Source of the DNA: Corythucha ciliata
Lineage: Eukaryota; Arthropoda; Insecta; Hemiptera; Tingidae
NCBI GenBank assembly: GCA_038030265.1
Contig: CM075940.1
Span: forward strand, 13,826,001-13,890,000
DNA: 64,000 bases
Reading direction: 5' to 3'
In this document: positions 1-9,180 of the stretch, piece by piece
Numbering within the stretch: position 1 is the stretch's first letter
Layout: the number at the start of each line of letters is the position of its first letter
The notes under the pieces: model-generated
Seen by the model: the letters and a program-made list of their open reading frames with translations, nothing else
What the model was told of the DNA's origin: nothing
Databases searched by the model: none
Program-made: the position numbers and the translations under genes

Positions 1-430
1 TACTGAGTGAATGGACGACTGCAGCTTTTTCTCAATTTTATAGCGGCGAATTAGCGCCTTTTCTCAATTATCGCCGGACACTAGTGTTTTTTTCCATTTT
101 TAGCCACGAATTAGTGATTTAATTAGTTTTATACTATGAGCAAGCGCTTTTTCGCTATTTCAGCCACAAATTTTAGTGCTTTTCCCCGCATACTTGCCCC
201 ATGACTAGCACATTAGATCGCCTTCTAAATGTTTTTCCGTCGTTTAAAGGCCTATAAAAACTTGGGATTAGCGTATTTTCTCTGTTCTGTGGGCGACGTT
301 GTCTTCAGATATCTCGAATTTCTGTATTTTTCTTATTTTAATTGGCAAATGAGCGCTTGTTCTCAATATTTGCCGTTATAATGAACGCTTTAAAACCTAA
401 AAATCCATATTTTTCATCTTAAAGCATTTC
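1..430 (+). repeat. Degenerate ~35-bp repeat, family A, forward
   Basis: Irregular repeats of a unit reading roughly TTTTCTCAATTTTAGCC followed by GCGAATTAGCG. Units drift in length and sequence, so this is a degenerate array and not a clean satellite. The block is cut by the window start. No open frame of note lies here. Confidence 0.75.
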
Positions 431-435
431 AGTGC

Positions 436-545
436 CCCCCCCCCTCTTTAAATGGAGGCCTCACCGTCGCGGAGACCGGAGATCGAGTCCCAGGCCCGGA
501 GACTCGTCCGGGCGAAAACCGGAGATCTGGTAGCCCTAAATGTGT
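436..545 (+). other. Possible tRNA-derived SINE scrap
   Basis: A GC-rich stretch after a C10 run contains GGAGATCGAGTCCC, which resembles a pol III B box (GGTTCGANTCC). The copy is short and no convincing A box was seen, so it is only a possible SINE fragment. Confidence 0.25.
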
Positions 546-1076
546 GATTCTCAGGATAAGGGCAATTTTCAGCATAATCTTAGTTTTCTGACAAAGCATA
601 TTCTCAGAATGTAACTTTTTTCAATTCTGATGCATTCTTTGATGAAACACAACAGTTTAGGCTAGTTTTCAGAGGTCAAGACGCATTTTTGAACTTGATA
701 CGTAAAATTTCAGTTTTAATAGAGGCACGTTACTGACTATACTCCCACGCTACTGACGAAAATGAGGTTGGGTCAAAAGAACCAGTGAAAATAGTATGCT
801 TACTTTTTTTTAATGGTAAAAAATGTTATCTCAAGTCATAGCGAACAAAGCAAATTTAATGTATAATTTTCTGAAACTTGTCCGAAATCAAATAACGTTA
901 TTTTTCAAGAACTCAATATATTTGTAGTCTTCAATCTTCACAAGGCGGCTAGAAACTGCCGCAGGTGGACTTTTCAATTTACAAAGGAACCCATTCATTG
1001 GAATCGTCTGCCTGTCAACGATGGTATGGCCACATGAATAGATTGTTAGGGCCTGAACGGCTCATAAAGTTCACGA
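546..1076. other. Non-coding, no recognisable feature
   Basis: AT-rich sequence without a credible open frame, tandem repeat or recognised element. Confidence 0.5.
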
Positions 1077-1084
1077 CTTCAACC
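1077..1084. repeat. 8-bp target site duplication (left copy)
   Basis: CTTCAACC directly precedes the terminal CAGGGCCG of the hAT-like element. The identical octamer recurs at 2849-2856 right after the right terminus. Perfect 8-bp duplications are characteristic of hAT transposition. Confidence 0.9.
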
Positions 1085-1408
1085 CAGGGCCGTTTCTAGC
1101 CCTCGCGGGGCCCCTAGGCGAGAACTATCGGGAGGCCCCCTAACAGCCGGTGGATATAGTAAATGTATACTTAAACAAAGACGCGCTTTGAGGTTTTGCT
1201 TAAAAGGGAGGGGCTTCAGAAATTGTATGCTTTGCTCACCTAAAACTGGCTTGATAGCCACTCGCATCCTTCAAACAGCTGAACTAGGTATTCCCCCCAA
1301 AAATCCGGATAAGCTAACTATAGTTGCACCAAAAAATGGCAAAAACTGATTATTTTCACGCCTTAAAAATGACTAAACTTACTATTTACTACAACCTACG
1401 TGGGCGCG

Positions 1409-1670
1409 CCTCGATGGTGTAATGGATACAATGCTCGCTTCGCAACCCAGCGGGCCTGGGTTCAAATACAGCCATTGCCCACTACACTATAAGGCTGCGG
1501 CGAGCTGTGACACGGCACACTCGGCTTCGTGTGGGCGTTCCCGGCGGTGTGCGTTCAACAAACCGCGCACCGAACGAAACGCCCGACAAGTACGGATGTG
1601 AAGTGCCCAGTTAGATAGATGGGTATGACGTAGGAGCCCACTTGTGGCCTTGGCCGGGAAAGGCACCCCC
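1409..1670 (+). mobile_element. tRNA-derived SINE, nested in the hAT element
   Basis: A tRNA-like head has an A-box-like TGGTGTAATGGATA and a B-box-like GGTTCAAATAC about 35 bp later; the loop between the stems could read TCG (Arg-like). A non-tRNA body follows (GGCTGCGG, GGCTTCGTGTGGGCGTTCC, GGCGGTG) and ends in a C11 tract. The body recurs in degraded form at 18411-18480, which supports a dispersed SINE family over a true tRNA gene. Poor cloverleaf pairing also argues against a functional tRNA. Confidence 0.65.
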
Positions 1671-1674
1671 CCCC

Positions 1675-2160
1675 CCGAAAAATACTACGACCTAAAAATA
1701 GCGAAACTGGCGATTGCCGCTCTAAAAATAGCCAAACTGATTTCTCGCGCCCTATAAATTGTTAGACGTACGATTAGGGTGCCGTGAAAATACCTGAAAA
1801 GTTCATGATTCGCGCCCTAAAAATGGCTAAATCGACCAATGGCGCACCAATAGTGGCCTTGGCTTAACCTGCATACTTGGCGTCCTAAAACAGCTAAATT
1901 GGCTCCTCGCACTCTAAAAATGACTAGAACTGACGATTCGAGCCCTTAAAATGCCTATACAGATGATTCCTGCTCTGAAAATGGTAAAAGTGTGCCAAGA
2001 ATGGCTAAAACTGAGCATTCACGCCTCGGCTTCGCGCCCTACAAATTGCAAAACTGACTCCATACGCCCTAAAAATAGCTAAAATGACGATGATTTGCCC
2101 CTTGAAAATGGCTGAACTCGCAGTTCATTCCCTGAAAATGACTAAAATAACGGACTTGGC
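1675..2160 (+). repeat. Degenerate ~33-bp repeat, family B
   Basis: Repeated phrases of the type GCCCTAAAAATGGC, AAAACTGAC, GATTCGCG with variable spacing. The array lies wholly inside the 1085-2848 hAT element. Similar arrays occur at 15790-16990, 50760-51050 and 55340-55990. Confidence 0.75.
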
Positions 2161-2720
2161 TCTTTGAAGTACCTAGCAATTTTGGAGGTTCGTCTCAATT
2201 GAATTAACCAATTCCGTTGGTTTGGCTCTTTCAAATATCAATTTCGAAGGTTTGGCTTAACCTATAAGACAATTTCGTGATTGTCTTCTTCAAATGACAA
2301 TTTAGCGAGCTCATTCTATTGCAATTTCGAGGGATCTTCAAAAATCAAATTTCCAGGATTTGGCCTTTTAAAGCCTCAATTAGGCAGATTTATCTTCCTT
2401 TAAAATCCACGGTTTGGTCCACTTTAACAACCAAATTTCGTGGATTTGGCTATTTCAAATGGACATTTCGGGTGTTTGGCTCAAATACGCACTTCTGGAT
2501 CATTCAAGGCCCCTTTTTGTGGATCTAGCGGCTTAAAAGCCAAATTCGCGGAAAATCCAATTTTGTTGGGCTGAATTCTTCAAAAACCAAATTATTCGGA
2601 TTTTAACTCTGTAAAGCCCCAATATCCCGGATTTTCTCTCCATTAAAATCATTATTTTCTGTGCTTTGGCACTTCAGAACATCAATTTAATCGTTTTAAC
2701 AGAAGTGCCAAAATATTGTA
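2161..2720 (+). repeat. Degenerate ~35-bp repeat, family C
   Basis: Repeats of the type CAAATTTCGTGGATTTGGC with TTCAAA between units, again inside the hAT element. The inverse orientation of this family is seen at 38160-38580. Confidence 0.7.
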
Positions 2721-2856
2721 AAAATTAAGTCCGAGTGTAACTCCTGATCGATTATTTTATAATTAATTTTATTCCAAGCCGGGGGCCCCCAATGGGTCGG
2801 GGCCCCTAGGCGGTCGCCTACCCTGCCTACCCCCTAAAAACGGCCCTGCTTCAACC

Positions 2857-3289
2857 TCAAACAAATCCCTTCTATATCGTGGTTATGGAATCGAAAAAAT
2901 GGTGCCGTTATTCAGCATAATGTCGGCTACCACAAGGTAGAAAAAATAAAGCCTTCATTTAAGCATTAACCAGAGAAACAATGAAGCACGTTACTGACCT
3001 TAATAAAAATACGCACTGACCACTCGATCACGATACCTTCTGGCTGCCGACTGCTGGGACGTCGGTTTGTTTCCAGCACGTGGCCTTCTCGGCCAATGCT
3101 GCCAGCACGCTCCAGAGGCAGAAAAGGTTACCATTTTCGCTTTTGCCACTGCGTAGGGAACCTTTTACATTGATCCACGTTACTGACCAATGTTTCCGTT
3201 TCAAAATTTGAGAATTTCCATAGCAACCCATAATCATTTTATACAGTTTAGAAGTTAACTTTTTACCCGAAACCAACGTTCATTTTTGG
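2857..3289. other. Short non-coding spacer
   Basis: Sequence between the hAT element and the Jockey element. Minus-strand open frames here are short and resemble nothing known to me. Confidence 0.4.
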
Positions 3290-3464
3290 TGCGTGTGTTC
3301 AGTGTAGAGACGATGATACAGAACACGATCGCTGCATTCCCTCCCGCTACCCTGGCCATCGCTCACCGGCATGAGTACACCACCAGGGGTCTCCCCCCTC
3401 TCCAATACAGACATAATGGAAGAAATTCCTTGGCAATCAATCAAACCGAGCCCCAGATAAAATA

Positions 3465-4610
3465 GTGAGCAACAAATCTCACGATTCAAAAACAAATAAA
3501 AAGAAACGTGCTCACGAGAGCCAAGACTCTCCCAAAGCATCGAAAAAACTGTTCGCACTCTCGTCAAGCGTACAAATTCCAACAAGCAATCGCTATTCTC
3601 TGTTGGAAATAGACAGTGAAGAGAACGTAAACAAAAATAGTAGCCCTGAGAAGGGTCAAAAATCATCACAGGACAACAAAATTCCACCTATATTTGTTAT
3701 GTAGAAATCTCTCAACTACCAGCGTATTACCTCCGACCTTTCAACTATTTGTAAACAAGAATTCTCCACGAAAGTAACGAGTAATGCACTAAAGATTATG
3801 CTACAGTGCTCAGAGGACTTCCGCGAAATAACAAAATTGTTAGACTCAGAGAAAATACCTTACTTTACGTATTGCCCACCCTTCAATAAAAACACGCTTG
3901 AAGTAGCAATCAGAGGCATCCCGCAATCTATTACAGAGAAAGAAATCATCGAAGAGCTTCAATCTACTGGTTTTTCTGTGAAATCAGTCTCAAGATACTT
4001 AAATCAGAACAAACAGCCCACCCCTCTATGCTTTGTCTCGTTAGACAACACGGTCGAAAAAACGAAAGATATTTTCCGTGTCAAAAAACTGCTGTATCCA
4101 ATCGTACAAGTGGAGCCAAGGAATAAATCAAAGCAAATACCACAGTGTAAAAACTGTCAAATATTTCACCATACGCAGAACTACTGCCGTCTTCCGAGCC
4201 GATGCGTAAAATGCGACGGCAACCATCACTATAAAGCATGCACTAAATCCAACGAAGACAGCGCGCGATATGTGTGAATTGCGGGAAAAGTCACCCAGCG
4301 AATTATCGAGGTTGCGAATACTTTAAAAAAATCAGACACAGCAAAAAAAAAAAATGAGGCCACGTACAACGTAAATAAACAACAAGCAGACGACGGTACC
4401 AGCTACTCCCACACACGACGTCGCCCTCAGACATTGTTTGCCTCCTACGCGGAATGCGCCAAACACAATGACTCAACCTCTAATGCGACAACGAGTGGTG
4501 TCCCCAACATCCTAAATGCTGTAATCAAACTCGTCATTGACGCTGTTAAACCTCATTTGCCCCAAATAATTAAAGAGTTCTCGAAATTCCTCCTTAACCA
4601 TGAACCTTAA
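3465..4610 (+). pseudogene. Jockey ORF1 (gag-like RNA-binding protein), broken
   Basis: ORF1 of this clade makes an RNA-binding protein that packages element RNA. The N-terminal part (3465-3704) is Lys/Ser rich, with the phrase NRYSLLEIDSEEN. A TAG at 3702-3704 interrupts it, and the same frame reopens and continues to 4277. Two zinc knuckles are visible there (CKNC-HHTQNYC and CVKC-HHYKAC). A third (CVNC-KSH-GC) is only readable after a +1 shift near 4265-4272. In that last frame the ORF ends at TAA 4608-4610, overlapping the ORF2 ATG at 4600, a compact arrangement usual for Jockey elements. The true start may lie upstream, for example an ATG at 3371 in another frame. Confidence 0.8.
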
Positions 4611-6332
4611 CAACGTTACACATTCGTCTCATCAAACTGGTGTCACACCAAAGCTCCGAGAAATAATTCTGTTAAATTGGAATGCCAATGGAATAAAAAC
4701 AAAGCAGAGCGAACTAAAAATATTTTTATATAACCACGCAGTCAGTATCGCGTGCATCACCGAAACACACCTGAAAAGAGAGGATAAACTCTCAATACCG
4801 GGATATGCTGTAATCCGACAAGATCGACTTACATCAACCCGTGGAGGAGGAGTTGCTATTCTTATAAAAAAGAACCTCATCCTGCACGAAGAGCTGCACA
4901 TACCTCCCTTGGACAATTTAGAAGCATGCGGACTAATCCTTTACACACAACCGAAAGTAAATATATTTACAGTATACAAAGCTCCGAATAAAAGACTGAT
5001 TAAAACAGACTTAACTTCATTAATGGGCCTTGGTCCTTGTCTCCTAGTAGGCGATCTGAATACCAAGTCATCTGCTTGGGGATGCGCGCAAGAAAACTCT
5101 AACGGGCGACGATTGTTGCGCTACGCTGATCAAAATTCATTTGATATCATCGCCCCACAGCAACCTACTTTTTTCAGAACCCGTAGAACCCCGGACATTC
5201 TAGATATACTGATCGCTAAGAATGCTCATTTCCCAATCTTTACCACAACTATATGTGAGCTAAGCTCGGATCAAGCTCCATGTCTAATTTCATTCAATGC
5301 ACCTGTGCAAGTACAAGAACGAAATTCGCTAATAAAGGGGAAAATAAATTGGACAGTATTTCAAAAGCATATTGACGAGAACGTTACCATAACCACACAC
5401 CGCTCTCCTGAGGAGATCGACAATGACGTAGCAGACTTTCAACAGCTTATTAAGAACGCAGTTATCTGCGCCACGATTCTGCCTCCGGAAAGAAGGCCCT
5501 TCAATCCGGTTAAAGGCATACAAACTAGGCTGCTCGATCTCATTAAGCATAAAAATGCTGTAAGGCATCAGTGGCAAAGATCACGAGATGCTACGCTAAA
5601 ACGGGAGTTGAATCGCCTCCAAAGACGAGTTAAGAACGCCCTCGACAAGCACCAGTTTGCGTCCTACCAAAAATATGTCGCAGATATCCATCCAGCAGAC
5701 GGTTCACTGTGGAAAGCCACTAAACGTCTTCTGCGAAAGCCTAACGTCATTCCCCCAGTAAAAAGTGGAGACACATTTATATCCTCGGACGAAGAGAAAT
5801 GCACGGCGTTCGGCAATTACTTTGCAGATTGCTTCGGGCCAACTGACGTTTATCCAGTAGCAGACAGAGCCATTGTGGACTTTCTCGACAGTCCGATTCA
5901 CACAGCTGAAGCGGCTCTGCTGTACATCACCCCCAAGGAACTGGAGACTCGCCCCGGCTCGGACGGTATCCCCCCATCAGTGGTAAAAGGTCTCCCAAAG
6001 AAAGGAGTTGTGAAACTGCTAAGTATTCTCAACAGTTGCTTACGTCTCACACACTTCCCAAAAGACTGGAAAGTGGCAGAAATCATAGTCATCCCAAAAC
6101 CGGGCAAAGACAAGTCAAGCATAAATAACTACCGCCCTATCAGCCTTTTGCCAGTTTTTGGAAAGCTTTACGAAAAATGCCTTAAAGCACGATTAATACC
6201 TCTCTACAAAAATATAGCCCCACCTCACCCATTCGGATTCACGGAACACCTCTCCACAGTCCACCAAGTATATCGACTAGCAAACAGTATCATAAAAGGC
6301 TTTGAACAAAAAAAGCATACAGTGTGCGCCCT
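4600..6332 (+). pseudogene. Jockey ORF2, 5' part: endonuclease and start of reverse transcriptase
   Basis: This part encodes the target-nicking endonuclease and the fingers of the reverse transcriptase. Endonuclease motifs appear in order: LNWNANGI (metal-binding Asn), ITETHLK (catalytic Glu), RGGGVAILIK, VYKAPN and VGDLNTKSSAWG (Asp/Asn pair). The final motif reads LSSDQAP where the family has SDH, so the catalytic His is Gln. RT motifs follow: GSDGIPPSVVKGL, PKPGKD and NNYRPISLLPV. The frame runs into foreign sequence right after HTVCA at the insertion site, and the rest of the domain resumes at 7925. The start overlaps the ORF1 stop. Confidence 0.88.
6321..6332. repeat. 12-bp target site duplication of the nested Jockey insertion
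   Basis: AGTGTGCGCCCT at 6321-6332 is repeated exactly at 7913-7924, directly after the poly(A) of the inserted element. The first A could belong to the tail, so the certain length is 11-12 bp. Variable-length duplications of this size are usual for target-primed reverse transcription. Confidence 0.92.
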
Positions 6333-7734
6333 GACGAGTATGAAATACATCCAGTCACGCTGAAAGAAATCAAGAGCGAAATAAAAGACAACATCAACGC
6401 TAAGAAGTCCCCTGGTTACGACCTGATTACAGGTAAAGTAGTGAAAGAGCTCCCAGAAATAGCATTAAAGAAATTACTTCATATGCTGCGTTCAGATTGA
6501 AGCATGTACCTTCTCAATGGAAGGTAGCTGAGGTAATAATGATCCCTAAACCAGGAAAATCACCGAATGAAACAACAGGATATCGTCCTACATCTCTTCT
6601 ACCAGTCTTATCAAAATTATTTGAAAAATTGCTATTAAGAAGGCTTAAGCCAATTATAGAAAACCGAAAACTAATCCCTAATCACCAATTTGGCTTCCGG
6701 CATCACCACTCAACGATCGACCAAGTACATCGAATAACAAATGTGATCGAAAAAGCGTTAGAAAACAAACATATTGCATCTAGCGTGTTTCTGGATGTTG
6801 CTCAAGCCTTTGATAAGGTGTGGCACGAAGGGCTTGAATACAAGCTACACAGGGACCTCCCTAGACAATATTATCTGCTGCTAAAGTCGTACCTGGCCAA
6901 TAGACACTTCAGGGTGAAGCAAGACGACAAATACTCGGACCTAAAGGCCATATCAGCGGGAGTACCTCAAGGCAGCGTTCTCGGACCAGTCCTCTACTTA
7001 TTGTACACAAGGGATCTACCTTCAAGTGACGATGTCACTATTGCCACATTCGCCGATGATACAGCCATCTTGGCTGTTGAGAAAACGTTGAGCAAGCTAC
7101 AAGGAAACTGCAAACAACTGTTGACAAGGTTGTCAAGTGGACTAAAACATGGAGAGTGAAGCTAAATGAAAACAAATCAGCTCATGTGAATTTCACCAAC
7201 CGCAAAATTGCCACCCTGGACGTCAATATTAATTCGAGTAAGGTTCCGTATGTTGAGTCAGTAAAATATTTAGGTATGACACTTGACTCCAAGCTGAATT
7301 GGAAGAAGCACCTACAAAAGAAGAAAGAGGAGCTCAACATCAAGTTCAGGAGTATGTATTGGCTAATGGGAAGGAAGTCCCAATTAACTCTACACAACAA
7401 AATTCTCATATATAAACAAATTCTGCGGCCTATTTGGACGTATGGAATACAGCTTTGGGGCTGTACTAAGAAAACAAATGCTAAAATAATCCAAACCTAT
7501 CAAAACAAGGTGCTGCGCAGCATTGTGAACGCGCCATGGTACATGCGGAACGATGACATTCATCGCGACCTGAAAATGGAAACTGTTGGCGAAACCATTG
7601 CCAAATTCGCTCGGAAGCATCAAAGACGCCTCCTCAAACATAAAAACCCAGAAATGTCGAATGTCCTGAATAATAAGAACGAACTCCGGAGACTCAAGAG
7701 AAATAAACCATCGGACCTCGTAGTGTTGTGTTGA
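6333..7734 (+). pseudogene. Reverse transcriptase fragment of the inserted Jockey element
   Basis: The reading begins with KSPGYDLITGKVVKELP, shifts frame near 6498, and runs through VIMIPKPGK, GYRPTSLLPV, DVAQAFDKVWHEGL, GVPQGSVLGP and the catalytic FADDTAI. A second shift near 7110-7150 leads to the thumb and C-terminal part with YLGMTLDSKLNWKKH, GIQLWGC and NKVLRSIVNAPWYMRN, ending at TGA 7732-7734. These are standard Jockey RT blocks. At least two frameshifts and the missing endonuclease make it non-functional. Confidence 0.88.
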
Positions 7735-7912
7735 CGTTTGTAGTGCGTGTGAACCTGGTGCACTAAATTAATTATAATACAAACAAAGGATGTGACTTGT
7801 TGAATGACTATCCTAATAGTGAACTAAGTTATGAGATTTGATATTGCTAGATGAACTATGATTTTGCTTAATTTGTTCAGTTGCAATAAAATATCACGGA
7901 AAAAAAAAAAAA
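6333..7912 (+). mobile_element. 5'-truncated Jockey-clade element inserted into the older copy
   Basis: About 1.58 kb bounded by the AGTGTGCGCCCT duplication. It begins inside a reverse transcriptase domain (5' truncated, as usual for LINEs) and ends with AATAAA at 7885-7890 followed by about 14 A. It shares the orientation of its host element but has a clearly different sequence, so it is another Jockey family and not a local duplication. Its clean tail and perfect duplication show that it is younger than its host. Confidence 0.92.
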
Positions 7913-7924
7913 AGTGTGCGCCCT

Positions 7925-8840
7925 ACTAGACCTTAAACAAGCCTTCGACAACGTATGGCATGCCGGGCTCCTATTCAAGCTTAAACGTGAAGGAATTCCA
8001 AAATTCCTACAAGGATGCATCGAGTCCTTCCTGAACGACCGGAAATTCTATGTGAGAATTAATAATTCCAAATCTACCTTAAGGGAAATGAGGTCGGGAA
8101 CGCCACAGGGTTCGGTCCTCTCTCCTATGTTATTCAACATTTATGTCAGCGACATACCCTCCACAGAAAACCTAGAGCTAGCAAGCTACGCAGACGATAC
8201 CGCTGTTTATTCAACTCAAGCAGACCTGATCGAGGCAAGGAACGCCGTACAAAAAGACATGAATGAAATCAGCTATTTCTTCAAGCGATGGAAAATCCCA
8301 ATCAACGCATCAAAATGTGAAGCAAAAATTTTCACTTTACGTCGACCAACAGCACCCCGATCCATTAATAATTGAAGGAAACGTTATTCCATGGAATCCA
8401 GCTTCGCAAAGCATTAAGTACCTCGGAGTGCACCTCGATCGGCGGCTATCGTGGAAACTATACACATAAATAAAAAACTGAACGAGGGCTACGCTCGTCA
8501 AGCTCTCCTCAGCTCAATTCTACACAGGAAGTCCAAACTGCGACCGCATACTGGAATACTTCTCTACACGTCTATTCTTCGGTCAATGATAATGTACGGA
8601 AGCGAGATCTGGGGTGCAGCCGCCCATTCTAAAATTCTACGGATGCGCAATCGTATCAAAATAAGATTTTGCGCATATGCGTAGACGCCCCATGGTTTGT
8701 GCGAAACACTCAAACTTCATCGAGAGCTCGATGTCCCAACAATAACGGAGCACATAGAAACTAAATTCCGGCGTTTCCACAGCAGGCTTGCCTTTGTGAC
8801 CGGAGCCGTCCATATTTCTCCATCGGAGATCGAGTAGCAG
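7925..8840 (+). pseudogene. Jockey ORF2, 3' part: rest of reverse transcriptase
   Basis: This continues the ORF2 interrupted at 6332. The frame opens with LDLKQAFDNVWHAGL directly after the duplicated target site and carries SGTPQGSVLSP and the catalytic YADDTAV. It then breaks up: a shift near 8370 leads to IKYLGVHLDRRLSWK, another near 8455 to ILHRKSKLRPHTGILLYTS and MYGSEIWG, and a further shift to the DAPWFVRN block near 8690. The remainder to the A-rich tail at about 9150-9180 is a degraded 3' UTR. Confidence 0.85.
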
Positions 8841-9180
8841 GAAGGCTAAAACCACGCACACTACAGGATAAATTAAGACTGTGAAATCGTGATGTGATAA
8901 TACTCCTAGTCAACAAAATCTCCTGTGATCAGTCTAGTCTAATTCTCAAAAACCTCTAACTCTTTGAATTTGATTTCTCTTTGTGTTTTAGTCCCGTTCT
9001 ATGTTATAGTATCTTCATTCCCCTTAAATTTCCCCTTAAATTAATTATTTATCCCTGTTAGTCATGTCATTCCATGAAACCGAAAACTGCAACTGAACCG
9101 TTCCGGGAAAGACATCATGTATAACACAACATGTATCCTGTGTTGAGCTGATGAATAAAAAAAAAAGAAAAAAAAAATAA

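Larger units (their letters stand above)
1085..2848. mobile_element. Non-autonomous hAT-type DNA transposon (~1.76 kb)
   Basis: The left end reads CAGGGCCGTTTCTAG and the right end is the inverse of CAGGGCCGTTTTTAG, giving terminal inverted repeats. Both ends continue into a shared GC-rich segment with GGGGCCCCTAGGCG. The element is flanked by the perfect octamer CTTCAACC at 1077-1084 and 2849-2856. There is no transposase frame. The interior consists of a tRNA-like SINE (1409-1670) and degenerate repeats of families B and C. It is a complete non-autonomous insertion that must have been moved by a transposase encoded elsewhere. This is the best-defined DNA element in the window. Confidence 0.9.
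3290..9180 (+). mobile_element. Jockey-clade non-LTR retrotransposon (older copy, interrupted)
   Basis: Gag-like ORF1 with CCHC knuckles is followed by ORF2 with an apurinic-type endonuclease and a reverse transcriptase, then an A-rich tail near 9148-9180. Order and motifs are those of the Jockey clade. The element is split between 6332 and 7913 by a second Jockey insertion. The coding regions carry an in-frame stop, several frameshifts and an altered endonuclease residue, so it is dead. The 5' boundary is a guess, since no flanking target duplication was found. A full-length Jockey element is about 5 kb, and this one is about 4.3 kb without the insert. Confidence 0.85.

Noticed and set aside
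1409..1485. True tRNA gene (Arg-like)
   Set aside because: A and B boxes are only approximate, stems pair poorly, and the body recurs elsewhere, so a SINE head is the better explanation.
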